Shown here: positions 41,762-50,453 of the stretch, in pieces
How the letters are laid out: every line of letters starts with the position of its first letter
Numbering within the stretch: position 1 is the stretch's first letter
DNA from: Victivallales bacterium
Lineage (GTDB): Bacteria > Verrucomicrobiota > Lentisphaeria > Victivallales > UBA1829
Length of the DNA: 56,310 nt
Direction: 5' to 3'
Assembly: GCA_016285345.1 (NCBI GenBank)
Contig: JAEEQN010000017.1
Span: forward strand, 1 to 56,310
Translations under genes and position numbers: made by a program
Notes under the pieces: generated by a model
What the model was told of the DNA's origin: nothing
Database searches by the model: none
What the model saw: only the letters and a program-made list of their open reading frames with translations

Positions 41762-43258
41762 ATGCCGCGTCCCCGTTTGGACAGACATGTGTTGAATTTG
41801 GACGACCTCGAAGGTCTCTGCGCTGCCGCGCTCGCACCGTTCCGCAAACGCGACGGTATCTACTATACCCCGCGCCCCGTCGCCGAACGCATTGTGTCCG
41901 CCGCACTGGACGCTCTGCCCGATTTGAACCGGAAAACCGTGGCGCGTCTGCGCATCATCGACCCCGCTTGCGGCTGCGGCGCGTTTCTCGCCGCCGCCAT
42001 GCGTATTCTGTACGAAAGATTCGACGAGTTGCCCCGCCCGGAAAATATCTGCGGGATCGAACTTCAGCCGCTCGCCGCCGAGGTCGCCGCGCTGCGTCTC
42101 CGCTGGCTTTACCTGAGCCTGACCGGAACTCCCGGTGCGCCGCGCATCGTCTGTGCTGACGCTTTGAACAAAAAAGTCTTTCCGGCAGGCTCATTCGACC
42201 TCGTGCTCGGCAATCCGCCGTTCGTGCCCATTGACGCGATCCCCGAGGCGCGGAAAAAACGTCTGCGGGCGCAGTACCGCTTCACGAACGGGCGGTTCAA
42301 CCTCTTTTCGCTCTTCATCGAGCTTGGCGCGAACTTGGCACGCGAGGGCGGCGTGTGCGGCTGGCTTGCCCCGGACCGTCTGCTGCTCAATACGCAGGGC
42401 GCGCCTATGCGCCGCTGGCTTCTGACCGAACAGCGCCTGATTTCCGCCTCGTCGCTGCCGCCGGGCCTCTTCGGGAAAGCCGTGGTGGATTCCGCCGCGG
42501 TGGTCTTCCGGCGCGAGCCCATGCCCCCGGACGGATGCGTGCGCATCGACGATGCCGGGGTGGTGCCCGCCGCCGACATCCTCGCGTTTCCCGGCTGCCG
42601 CGTCGTCGCCGGACTCTGCGCCGACGGCGCATTCCTGCGGATGGTCCGGGCGCACAGTGTCCCGCTCGGCGAGGTTGCCGACGTGCGCGACGGCGTGATT
42701 CAGGGCTCGGTCGGCAAAGAACTGTTCGTGCGCTCGCCGGAACGCGCCGCGAACCCGAAACCGCTCCTCACCGGACGCGACGTCGTCCGCATGAAGATCC
42801 TGCCCGCCGCCCGCTGGATCGACTATGATCCGCCGCGTATGGCCGCCCTCGAAACCGCCCGCCTCGGGGGACGGCTCCCCGGACTCCGCATGCGCACGCC
42901 GGACGTCTTCGAACGCCCGAAGATCCTCTCGCGCCAGACCGCCGACCGGATTATCGTCGCCTGCGACTCCGCCGGAAAATACTACTACGCGAACACCCTG
43001 CACGGTACCGTGCCGCATCCGGGGACGTATTCGCTTCATTTTCTGGCGGCGGTCATGAACAGCGCGGTCGTCGACCGCTGGTACCGGCTTGTTGCCTCGG
43101 AATCCGGCAAGCCGTTCCCGCAGGTCAAGATCGCGATCCTGAAACGCCTTCCCGTCTGCCGCGCCACCCGTCGGGAACAGTGCGCCGTGCTGCGGGCGCT
43201 GCGTCATGGCGGTCCGTCCGCCGCCGACCGTCTGATCGAACGCCTCTACGGGCTGTGA
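41762..43258 (+). CDS. N6-adenine DNA methyltransferase, Eco57I/type IIG-like, orphan
   Basis: 498 residues. It opens with a KRDGIYYTPRPVAERIV stretch typical of type IIG/TaqI-like enzymes, SAM motif I DPACGCGAFL (about 67-76) and catalytic motif IV NPPF (151-154), then a second half (about 290-480) likely to be the target-recognition domain. No endonuclease motif is evident within it and no restriction gene is adjacent. The ATG at 41762 follows the rluD stop by 2 nt, so it sits third in an lgt-rluD operon. It may be a solitary epigenetic methylase or a restriction enzyme with a hidden nuclease. Target unknown. Confidence 0.87.
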   Translation: MPRPRLDRHVLNLDDLEGLCAAALAPFRKRDGIYYTPRPVAERIVSAALDALPDLNRKTVARLRIIDPACGCGAFLAAAMRILYERFDELPRPENICGIELQPLAAEVAALRLRWLYLSLTGTPGAPRIVCADALNKKVFPAGSFDLVLGNPPFVPIDAIPEARKKRLRAQYRFTNGRFNLFSLFIELGANLAREGGVCGWLAPDRLLLNTQGAPMRRWLLTEQRLISASSLPPGLFGKAVVDSAAVVFRREPMPPDGCVRIDDAGVVPAADILAFPGCRVVAGLCADGAFLRMVRAHSVPLGEVADVRDGVIQGSVGKELFVRSPERAANPKPLLTGRDVVRMKILPAARWIDYDPPRMAALETARLGGRLPGLRMRTPDVFERPKILSRQTADRIIVACDSAGKYYYANTLHGTVPHPGTYSLHFLAAVMNSAVVDRWYRLVASESGKPFPQVKIAILKRLPVCRATRREQCAVLRALRHGGPSAADRLIERLYGL

Positions 43259-43308
43259 ATTGTCAGTCGGTTTTCTTGATTTTTTGTTAGAAAAATCCGG
43301 CTTTCGGT

Positions 43309-43337
43309 TTGCATTGTTTCCCCTCGCGGACTATATT
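43309..43337 (+). promoter_or_regulatory. Promoter for the Sel1-repeat gene
   Basis: -35 TTGCAT (43309-43314), 17-nt spacer, -10 TATATT (43332-43337). Confidence 0.6.
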
Positions 43338-43392
43338 ATGGCAGAATAAACATTATTAATTTCCGATTACTCATATTGAGGAGCTTGACGCC

Positions 43393-44700
43393 ATGAGCAG
43401 CGAACCCGAACAGAAACCCGCCGACCAGTCCGCCGTTTCCGCCGAAACGAACTCGAATCCGGCAGAAACGCCCGCATCCTCCGCCCCGGAATACGCCCCC
43501 GGTTCCGTCGAGGCCCGCCTTCTGGCGCTGGACGGTCCAGCATCGAAGAAGGCCCTGCATGATTCGCGTACGCTGAAACATCTCGGCATCCTGTATTATG
43601 TGCTTGCCGGTCTTTTCGTGTTCTTCGAGCTGGGAATGTTCGCGATGCCGCATCTGCCGGGCTTCCCGCCGACCATGAAGACCGCGATCGTGATCCTGAC
43701 CTGGCTTCTGCTTCCGCTGGTCGTGATCCTGCCGGCGTTCGGCGTGGCGTTGCGGACGCAGCGCTCGACCGCGGCGCAATGGCTTTTCCGCATCGTGGCG
43801 ATTCTGGGAATCGTCAGCGGCGTGCTCGAAATGATCGAAATGGTGCGGCAGGCGAATATCGGCGGCTTCATCGGCGAGCTTGTTTCGGTGCTGATCTGCA
43901 TCCGCCTGTGCGTCATCACATACAATGGCATCCTGTTCGGCAAGGACGCCCCGTCGCACAACCAGCTGGGTTATGTCCGCTCGAAATGGAAAGCCGGAGA
44001 GAAGCCGGACCACATCCCCGAGCAAAAACACAAGCAGCCCGGCTACGCCAAACCGTGCCTCTACCTCGCATTCCTGATCCTCCCGTACAGTCTGTGGCAT
44101 TTCGCCCTGGGGATTTCCGAGCAGATCGAATACTCCAACGCGCAGGATTATTACGAGGCCGGTCAGACGCTGTTCGCCGAGGCCGGTCAGGCGACGGATC
44201 CGCAGGTCGCCATCGCGAAATATGCCGAGGCATACTTCAATTTCAGACGCGCGGCTTCCGATCCGAAGAACGCGGACGTTCACGTGTACCTCGGACTTTG
44301 CGCGGCGCGCGGACTCGGCTGCGCGAAGGATTCCGGCGAGGCGTTCCGCCAGCTGACCCTGCACCCGTCCGCCACGAACTTCTTCCCCGATGCCGAGTAC
44401 GAGCTTGGGCTTCTCTATCTTTATGGATGCGGCACTACGCAGGACATCAAACAGGCCGCGGTCCTGCTCAAGGACGCTGCCGCGAAAGGCCAGCGCGACG
44501 CCAAGGCGATTCTCGGATACGACATGAGCGACCTGGACGAGAACGGCAACGAGGTCGAGGGAGCGGAAACGTCCTACACCGAGCCGGACTACGGCGGACT
44601 GACCGTCGAGCAGTACCTGGAAAAGAAGATACACGAAGAAGCCGTCCGGAACGCAGGAAAAGATGCTTCGGATGCGGTCGAAGCCGCCGCAGGAAATTAA
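43393..44700 (+). CDS. Membrane protein with C-terminal Sel1-like repeats
   Basis: 435 residues. A Ser/Pro/Ala-rich disordered N-terminus (about 1-55) is followed by four to five membrane segments (near 65-85, 95-120, 132-150, 158-178 and 222-240), then an extracellular or periplasmic part with Sel1/TPR-like helices (about 250-380): ADVHVYLGLCAARGLGCAKD and FPDAEYELGLLYLYGCGTTQD are clear Sel1-type units. Such repeats mediate protein-protein contacts. GAGGAG lies about 9 nt before the ATG. Own promoter. The specific role is unknown. Confidence 0.8.
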   Translation: MSSEPEQKPADQSAVSAETNSNPAETPASSAPEYAPGSVEARLLALDGPASKKALHDSRTLKHLGILYYVLAGLFVFFELGMFAMPHLPGFPPTMKTAIVILTWLLLPLVVILPAFGVALRTQRSTAAQWLFRIVAILGIVSGVLEMIEMVRQANIGGFIGELVSVLICIRLCVITYNGILFGKDAPSHNQLGYVRSKWKAGEKPDHIPEQKHKQPGYAKPCLYLAFLILPYSLWHFALGISEQIEYSNAQDYYEAGQTLFAEAGQATDPQVAIAKYAEAYFNFRRAASDPKNADVHVYLGLCAARGLGCAKDSGEAFRQLTLHPSATNFFPDAEYELGLLYLYGCGTTQDIKQAAVLLKDAAAKGQRDAKAILGYDMSDLDENGNEVEGAETSYTEPDYGGLTVEQYLEKKIHEEAVRNAGKDASDAVEAAAGN

Positions 44701-44732
44701 TCCCTCGCAAATCCTTTTTTTCAGTTCAGAAC

Positions 44733-44766
44733 GATGCCCGTCCGCGGAACGAGCGCGGCGGGCATC
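44733..44766. terminator. Hairpin between the convergent Sel1 and glycosidase genes
   Basis: Stem GATGCCCG...GCGGGCATC with an inner GCGG/CCGC (44733-44766). It overlaps the glycosidase stop codon. T-tracts are weak on both sides. Confidence 0.45.
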
Positions 44767-46531
44767 AGTGTTTCTGCTGTTGGCGCTTGATCTCTTCCAT
44801 CAGCTGGACGATGGGGTCGGAGGAAAGGCGCACCTGCTTGAGCCACCTCGGATGGCTTATCCTGATAGTGCCGTTCTTCACCGTGACCTCGATCGTGCCG
44901 AGCGGCGTCGGCTGGCGGTAGAACCCATTTTTCAGGCACGGGTCCGGCTCCACGCAGAATTCCGCGAATCCCGGTGCGAGCGGACGGATGCCGAAGAGAC
45001 GCCGTGCGACGACATTCGCCGGGGCGGTCGACCACGAATGATTCCAGTCCTGATTCGGCTTTACGGAGTTGTCCCACGCCTCCATCGTCACGGTTGCGCC
45101 CGCGCGAAGCATGTTGCGCCAGCCGCGGAGTCCGTCCGAGGTCATAAGCTCCACGGCGTGTTCGCCGAGTCCGAGCTCGAAACACGCGTCTAGCAGGTAT
45201 TGCGCGCCGTACACGCTGCACGCCATGTCTTTTCCCTTCAGAAACTCGGCGATGGCGGGCTTTTCCGATTCCTGTGCGACGCCGGTGCAGACCGCGGCCA
45301 TCTGCGAGTGGACGGAATGATGCTTCGAGCCGGGCGAATCTACGAAGAATTTGCCGTCGAACATGAACTCGTGCAGGCAGATGTTCAGCGCGGCGGCTTC
45401 CCGGCGGTACTGCGCCGCCTCGTCCGCATGCCCGGTCTGTTCCGCCAGATACGCCATATCCAGCAGCGCGAGGTGCCGGAACGCATTCGGGACGAAGTTC
45501 ACGTCCTTCATCTCGTATCCGTCGCGTTCCCCCTCGGGCCAGTCCACGATGTCGCGGACGCCCTGCGGGAGGCGTTTCGCGGTCAGGAAACCGTGTTCGT
45601 CCAGGCTTCCGGACAGCAGGAACGGCTTCAGCCGCTCATACCAGCCGCGGACGGTCTCGAAGTCGCCGCTGTACAGCAGGTAGACCTTCACGAGCTCGGG
45701 CATCAGCAGACGCCATTCGGTCGGCCAGGTGGGATTGTCGAGGGACCATTCGATCGACGCGCGGCAGGCGGCGTAGTTCGCGTCCACGGCGAAATGGCTG
45801 AGCGCGGTCACGTAGCTGTCCGCCTCGTAGGGCATGCGCTCGCGGTTGCCGTCGATGTAGAGCCCGAACGGGACGCACGCTTTCACCGAGTATTTGCAGA
45901 ATTCCCAGACGTTCACGAGCTCGGGAATGTCGCACTCGAACTTGGACGCGTCATCGTCGAATTCCGGGAAATGCGCCACGCGCATGACTTCCGCGACCTC
46001 GATCCCGCCCGGATTACGGATTTCCACATAACGGAACGGCGCGATCTCGGGCGTCTGGGGGCGCGACATCCCGCCGTACGGGTTTTTGTGCGGCGGGAAC
46101 TTCATCAGGTAATCGGCCTCGCCGGGCTTCACGGTGAATGTCTCTTTGTAGCAGATGCGCGAACCGCCCGGATTCTCCTCGATCCGTCCGTCCGGCTTCA
46201 GGACCTCGCCGACGAGGACTTCCAGCTTGCCTTCCTGTTCCGCCTTCAGGGTCAGGACGAGGTGGCAGTAGGCGTCCTTCCCGAAATCCAGCACGGACAC
46301 GCCGCCGTCGAACTCGCGCGTCGAATCCGCGATCTGTTCCTCCAGCACGCTTTTCGCCTCGGCGGGCACGGCGGGGAACACGGGCGGCTCGTCATTCTCC
46401 ACGATAGATGCGTCCCGCTCCATGCCGTCCCCGTCCGAGACGTCGCAGCAGCAGACAGCCGTGCAGACGGTTCCGATGAGCATGGCGATACCCGCGAGGC
46501 GGGCGGTCAGGTGGCGGGATTTCAGATTCAT
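44765..46531 (-). CDS. GH78-like glycosidase (alpha-L-rhamnosidase type), exported
   Basis: 588 residues. The N-terminus MNLKSRHLTARLAGIAMLIGTVCTAVCCC is a signal-like helix ending in a Cys cluster, possibly a lipoprotein signal. A beta domain (about 60-200) precedes an (alpha/alpha)6 barrel: FGLYIDGNRERMPYEADSYV holds the acidic region typical of GH78 enzymes, followed by EWSLDNPTWPTEW, and TMEAWDNSVKPNQDWNHSWSTAPA near the C-terminus. Rhamnosidase activity is an inference; substrate is not readable. It lies 24 nt downstream of galK in the same direction, hinting at a shared role in using plant or mucin sugars. Confidence 0.8.
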   Translation of the reverse strand: MNLKSRHLTARLAGIAMLIGTVCTAVCCCDVSDGDGMERDASIVENDEPPVFPAVPAEAKSVLEEQIADSTREFDGGVSVLDFGKDAYCHLVLTLKAEQEGKLEVLVGEVLKPDGRIEENPGGSRICYKETFTVKPGEADYLMKFPPHKNPYGGMSRPQTPEIAPFRYVEIRNPGGIEVAEVMRVAHFPEFDDDASKFECDIPELVNVWEFCKYSVKACVPFGLYIDGNRERMPYEADSYVTALSHFAVDANYAACRASIEWSLDNPTWPTEWRLLMPELVKVYLLYSGDFETVRGWYERLKPFLLSGSLDEHGFLTAKRLPQGVRDIVDWPEGERDGYEMKDVNFVPNAFRHLALLDMAYLAEQTGHADEAAQYRREAAALNICLHEFMFDGKFFVDSPGSKHHSVHSQMAAVCTGVAQESEKPAIAEFLKGKDMACSVYGAQYLLDACFELGLGEHAVELMTSDGLRGWRNMLRAGATVTMEAWDNSVKPNQDWNHSWSTAPANVVARRLFGIRPLAPGFAEFCVEPDPCLKNGFYRQPTPLGTIEVTVKNGTIRISHPRWLKQVRLSSDPIVQLMEEIKRQQQKH

Positions 46532-46554
46532 GGCGAATGAAAGGTAAGGTTGTT

Positions 46555-47703
46555 TCAGGCTTCGATGCCCGCGCCGTCGCCGATGGAGCAGATGAACGTG
46601 GCGGCGTCGATGCCGGTCTGGGACTTGTAGGCGGTCTTGAGGCGTTCCGCGTAGGATTCCGCTTTGTCGATCTCGACCAGGTGGATGGAGATGCCGCCGA
46701 AGCCGCCGCCGGAGAGGCGCGCGCCGAGGCAGCCGGGGATGGATTTGGAGAGTTCGACGAGGATGTCGAGCTCGGGGCAGCTGTTCTCGAAGTTCACGCG
46801 GGAGCTCTCGTGGCTTTCGTAGAGGAGCTGGCCGAATCCGGCGATGTCGTCCTTGCCGAGGCAGTCGACGGCGCGGAAGACGCGTTCGTCCTCGCCGACC
46901 ACGTGCTTGGCGCGGAGATAGTCGATGTGGTCCATGTCGCCCTTGCAGGCTTCGAGGAGCTCGCCGGAGACGTCGCGGAGCGTCTTGATCTCGGGGTGCG
47001 TCTTCTTAATGGCGGCGGTGGCGTTCTCGCAGCTCACGCGGCGCTGGTTGTAGGCGGAGTCGACGAGGTTGTGCTTCACCATGGAGTTTGCCACGACGAA
47101 CACGTAGCCGGAGGGCATGCCGACGTTCTTCAGGACTTCGACCGTGCGGAAATCGCAGAGGATGAAGGAATCCTTCTTGCCGAAGAGCGAACTGAACTGG
47201 TCGAGCAGGCCGCTGTTCAGGCCGAGGAACCTGTTTTCGACCGCCTGGCCGACGCGCGCCCAGTCGGCGAGCGGGAGCTCGATGCCGTAGATGGTCTTCA
47301 GCGCGAACGCGAAGGACATTTCGAGGGCGGCGGAACTGCTCATGCCTGCGGAAAGCGGGACCTGGCTGTCCAGGACGGCGTCGAACGCGCCGAACTTGAT
47401 GCCGCGGCGTTTGAGGTCGACGAGCAGGCCCTTGATGTAGTTGCGCCAGTCGCCCTTTACCGGGGTGTCGATGTCGAGCAAGTCGAGTTCCTGGTCCTTG
47501 CCGTGCTCGCAGATGTTGCACCTCGTGCCGTCCGCCGGGCTCATGGCGAAGCATGTGTGCTGGCTCACGGCGCAGCTCAGCACGAAGCCTTCGTTGTAGT
47601 CGGTGTGGTTACCGAGAATTTCGAGGCGGCCGGGGGCGAAGGAGCAGACTGCGGGTTCTTTGCCGTAACGGGCGATGAATTGTTCGCGGACACTGGTGCT
47701 CAT
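46555..47703 (-). CDS. galK: Galactokinase
   Basis: 382-residue GHMP-family kinase that phosphorylates galactose at C1 (Leloir pathway). The galactokinase signature is APGRLEILGNHTDYNEGF near the N-terminus. The ATP loop is VPLSAGMSSSAALEMSFA, and GARLSGGGFGG forms the third conserved motif. The start at 47703 matches the family N-terminus; the frame continues upstream but less plausibly. It has its own promoter with a perfect palindrome over the -10 box, and a GH78-like glycosidase gene downstream. galT and galE are not in the window. Confidence 0.95.
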   Translation of the reverse strand: MSTSVREQFIARYGKEPAVCSFAPGRLEILGNHTDYNEGFVLSCAVSQHTCFAMSPADGTRCNICEHGKDQELDLLDIDTPVKGDWRNYIKGLLVDLKRRGIKFGAFDAVLDSQVPLSAGMSSSAALEMSFAFALKTIYGIELPLADWARVGQAVENRFLGLNSGLLDQFSSLFGKKDSFILCDFRTVEVLKNVGMPSGYVFVVANSMVKHNLVDSAYNQRRVSCENATAAIKKTHPEIKTLRDVSGELLEACKGDMDHIDYLRAKHVVGEDERVFRAVDCLGKDDIAGFGQLLYESHESSRVNFENSCPELDILVELSKSIPGCLGARLSGGGFGGISIHLVEIDKAESYAERLKTAYKSQTGIDAATFICSIGDGAGIEA

Positions 47704-47757
47704 GGGGGAGGGTTCCTTTCTGACTGCATGAATTGTTGATAAGAATAGCGGTTTCCG

Positions 47758-47791
47758 GTGATACAGTATCACGCGTATATTCGATTGTCAA
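47758..47791 (-). promoter_or_regulatory. galK promoter with overlapping operator-like palindrome
   Basis: On the minus strand, -35 TTGACA (47786-47791), 17-nt spacer, -10 TACTGT (47763-47768). The perfect palindrome GTGATAC-A-GTATCAC (47758-47772) covers the -10 box, as expected for a repressor site. Confidence 0.65.
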
Positions 47792-47879
47792 GCGCGATTT
47801 TCACTTTTCGGCGGATTTCCGGCGCGTGAGAGACTGGAAAAACGGGGATGGAACGTTAAACGCCGGAACCGGGCGCGGA

Positions 47880-49199
47880 TCACTCGCGGTCGACGCGGAC
47901 GCGCGGATCGACCCATGCATACGCCACGTCGGTGACGAGATTGATGACGATGAAGAGGATCGCGCCGAGCAGGACGAGCGCTTTCAGCATGGAGAGGTCG
48001 GAACTGTTCAGCGCGTTCACGCCCTCGTAGCCCAGCCCGGGGATGCCGAAGAAGCTTTCCAGCAGCAGGCTGCCCGTGAACAGGAACGGCAGTTCGGTCG
48101 AGGCGCGCGTGATGATCGGGACGAGGGCGTTCCGGAGCAGGTGGATGCCGTACACGCGCGTCGGAGCAGCGCCCTTTGCCGAAGCGGTCCGGATATACTC
48201 GCGGCGGATCTCGTCGAGGAAGACGGTCCGGTAGAAACGCACGCCTCCGCCCGTGCCGGACACGATGCCGATGATGACGGGCAGCGCGAGGCAGCGCGGG
48301 CTGTCCCAGCCCCACACGGGGAAGAGGTTCAGGTAGTACGCCAGGAACCACTGGCCGAGGATGATGAGCACGAGGTAGCTGACGCTCATTCCGGCGACGG
48401 ACAGCACCACGATCGCGCGGTCCAGGATGCGGTCCTGAAACGCGCAGGAGACCATTGCCAGCACGATGCCGAGCAGAAGCTCGCCGAAGAAGATCGGGAG
48501 CATGATCATGAGGGACGGCACCATGCCGCGCCACAGTTTGCCGCGGATGGATTCGTGCGTGAGGAGGGTGTTGCCGAAATTGAAGAAGGTCACGTAGGGG
48601 AAGCGCGAGGAGAACGTGACGAGTTCCTTCATGGAATCCAGCGCCTGCGAATCGTACCACGCGCGGTTCGGACGCTCGAATCCGGCGCGGACCAGCATGC
48701 AGTCGGTGTCGAGGCCGACAACTGTGAGCTCGTCGGGGGCGTCGGTGAGTTCGATTGCGGTTTTGCCGGAGGTGAGCTCGATTTCCTGTCCGGCCACGCG
48801 GAAACGTCCCGTGCCGGAGAGGACGATGCGATTTTTCGGTTCTTTGTTGACGAACTGGCGTTTGAAGACGGCGCTGCCTGTGCCGAGGTGCAATCCGTCC
48901 TGTCCGGCGGCTTTCTCAAGCTCGACGTCTTTCAGCTCGATTCCGGGGAACTCGGTGTGTCCGCCCGTGAAATCGGCGGCGGGGTACAGTTCTGTAATGC
49001 GCCAGTTGCCGAAGAACAGCGGTTTGTCGCAGCCCATGGAGTCGCGCATGGCCTCCACATCGGCGGCGGTCGGATTCTTGCCGAGCAGGACGGCGGTCGG
49101 ATCGCCCGAGGACACCCGGAACAGGATGAACGTGACGACCATGATCCCGAGCAGGATCCAGACGGAGTAGAGAATTCGTTTGACGATGTACCGGCCCAT
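47880..49199 (-). CDS. OppB/DppB-type ABC permease with large inserted domain
   Basis: 439 residues, about 120-130 longer than usual for this family. The N-terminal segment GRYIVKRILYSVWILLGIMV and MRDSMGCDKPLF match DppB/OppB. The family core then resumes near 200: FNFGNTLLTHESIRGKLW, five further membrane segments, the EAA-type ATPase contact (RREYIRTASAKGAAPTRVY) and PGLGYEGVNAL. Residues about 64-198 form an inserted, beta-rich, extracytoplasmic domain (DFTGGHTEFPGIELKDVEL ... TDAPDELTVVGLDTDC). It should import peptides or nickel-like solutes, but no binding protein, second permease or ATPase gene is adjacent. It lies 22 nt after the uracil-DNA glycosylase gene. Confidence 0.9.
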   Translation of the reverse strand: MGRYIVKRILYSVWILLGIMVVTFILFRVSSGDPTAVLLGKNPTAADVEAMRDSMGCDKPLFFGNWRITELYPAADFTGGHTEFPGIELKDVELEKAAGQDGLHLGTGSAVFKRQFVNKEPKNRIVLSGTGRFRVAGQEIELTSGKTAIELTDAPDELTVVGLDTDCMLVRAGFERPNRAWYDSQALDSMKELVTFSSRFPYVTFFNFGNTLLTHESIRGKLWRGMVPSLMIMLPIFFGELLLGIVLAMVSCAFQDRILDRAIVVLSVAGMSVSYLVLIILGQWFLAYYLNLFPVWGWDSPRCLALPVIIGIVSGTGGGVRFYRTVFLDEIRREYIRTASAKGAAPTRVYGIHLLRNALVPIITRASTELPFLFTGSLLLESFFGIPGLGYEGVNALNSSDLSMLKALVLLGAILFIVINLVTDVAYAWVDPRVRVDRE

Positions 49200-49220
49200 T
49201 CGGACAGCCTCGCGTCGGGT

Positions 49221-49985
49221 TCAGCGCCGGGGCGCGGGTTTGCGTCCGAAGACCGCCATGACCGCCTGAAGGTCGGCCCAGGCGTCTTTCTTTGCCGGGG
49301 GATTGCGCAGGAGAAACGCCGGATGGTAGGTCGGCATGACGGGGATGCCGTCGTAGTCCAGCCAGCGCCCGCGGAGCCGCATGATGCCTTTGAGGTTGAA
49401 GAGGTACAGGAGCGGCACCGCGCCGAGCAGCACGATCACCTTCGGGTTCACCATGGCGATCTGGCGTTTCAGGTACGGCATGCACGCCGCCGCCTCGTCG
49501 TCGGCCGGATTGCGGTTTCCCGGCGGGCGGCACTTCACGATGTTCGCGATGCACGTTTCCGTCTTCCGGTCGAACGTCATGGCGGCGATCATGCGCGACA
49601 GCAGTTCGCCCGCGCGGCCCACGAAGGGCACGCCGGTGGCGTCCTCGTCCGCGCCGGGGCCCTCGCCGATGAACATCAGTTCGGCGTGCGGATTGCCATC
49701 GGCGAAGACCATGTTGGTGCGGGTGGGACCGAGGCGGCATTTCATGCAGGCGGCGCATTCGGTGCGCAGGGATTCCCATTCGGGCAGGTCGGGCGCATAG
49801 GCTGGCGGGACGCCCTGGATGTTCTGCGCGAGGGCGACCTGTGCCTGGGGACGAGGCGCGGCTTTGCGGACGGGTGCGCTGTAGAAATCGTGCAGAGTCG
49901 CTTCGCTCATGGATGTGTCGGCTCCGGTCTTTTCACTTGTTTTCAGGCACTGGATGATCTCGTCGAAGATGTCGGGTTTTCTCAT
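49221..49985 (-). CDS. Uracil-DNA glycosylase, family 4 (4Fe-4S)
   Basis: 254 residues. It removes uracil from DNA in base-excision repair. The family-4 motifs are FIGEGPGADEDATGVPFVG (active site), cysteines for a 4Fe-4S cluster (CMKCRLG near 80, then ANIVKCRPPGNRNP) and TYHPAFLLR near the C-terminus. An N-terminal ~60-residue extension is low in conserved sequence. The ATG at 49985 has AGGA 8 nt upstream; an earlier ATG is less likely. A permease gene follows in the same direction after 22 nt. Confidence 0.94.
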   Translation of the reverse strand: MRKPDIFDEIIQCLKTSEKTGADTSMSEATLHDFYSAPVRKAAPRPQAQVALAQNIQGVPPAYAPDLPEWESLRTECAACMKCRLGPTRTNMVFADGNPHAELMFIGEGPGADEDATGVPFVGRAGELLSRMIAAMTFDRKTETCIANIVKCRPPGNRNPADDEAAACMPYLKRQIAMVNPKVIVLLGAVPLLYLFNLKGIMRLRGRWLDYDGIPVMPTYHPAFLLRNPPAKKDAWADLQAVMAVFGRKPAPRR

Positions 49986-50027
49986 GGGGCTGTCCTGTTC
50001 CGTCCGCTGTTTGCGTTTTGTTTGTAT

Positions 50028-50056
50028 AAAATACATCCGGCGAACATGTTTTTCAA
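50028..50056 (-). promoter_or_regulatory. Promoter for the uracil-DNA glycosylase gene
   Basis: On the minus strand, -35 TTGAAA (50051-50056), 17-nt spacer, -10 TATTTT (50028-50033). Confidence 0.55.
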
Positions 50057-50110
50057 GCCGGTTTTATGGGGAAAACGCCCCTTTTTTACCCAGCTTCACG
50101 CGCATGCACG

Positions 50111-50148
50111 CAAGTTTCAGTAAAAACAGTACCTTTTACTGAAACTTG
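50111..50148. repeat. Hairpin repeat, copy 1
   Basis: CAAGTTTCAGTAAAA (50111-50125), loop ACAGTACC, TTTTACTGAAACTTG (50134-50148): a perfect 15-bp stem. Confidence 0.9.
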
Positions 50149-50258
50149 AAGATAGAATCCGTTCTTCAATTTTCGGTTTTCCTTTTTCTGGCGTTGTGTC
50201 CTGACTGATTTCTATATCAGCGCCTCTTCACGGGCCGTCTGCTACGTACGCATACACG

Positions 50259-50296
50259 CAAGTTTCAGTAAAAACAGTACCTTTTACTGAAACTTG
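50259..50296. repeat. Hairpin repeat, copy 2
   Basis: Identical to copy 1 over all 38 bases, starting 148 bp later. The flanking ACGCAAG and GAAGA-like sequences are also shared. Confidence 0.9.
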
Positions 50297-50415
50297 AAGA
50301 AAAAGTTCCGTCTTATTCCTTCTCAATCATTTCTGTGAAAAACATGGCCTTATATTTTGTCTCTGAAATCCGAGGTGTCGGAGGTGTAAAAGAACCTGTT
50401 TCATACGCATACGCA

Positions 50416-50453
50416 CAAGTTTCGGTAAAAACAGTACCTTTTACTGAACCTTG
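50416..50453. repeat. Hairpin repeat, copy 3 (diverged)
   Basis: Starts 157 bp after copy 2. Two substitutions (CAG to CGG in the left arm, AAAC to AACC in the right arm), so one stem mismatch and one G-U pair. The following ~110 bp resembles the unit after copy 2 (shared AACATG, GAACCTGTTTC). Confidence 0.85.

Noticed and set aside
50111-50453. CRISPR array
   Set aside because: Three palindromic repeats 148-157 bp apart; CRISPR spacers are about 30-40 bp and no cas gene is near.
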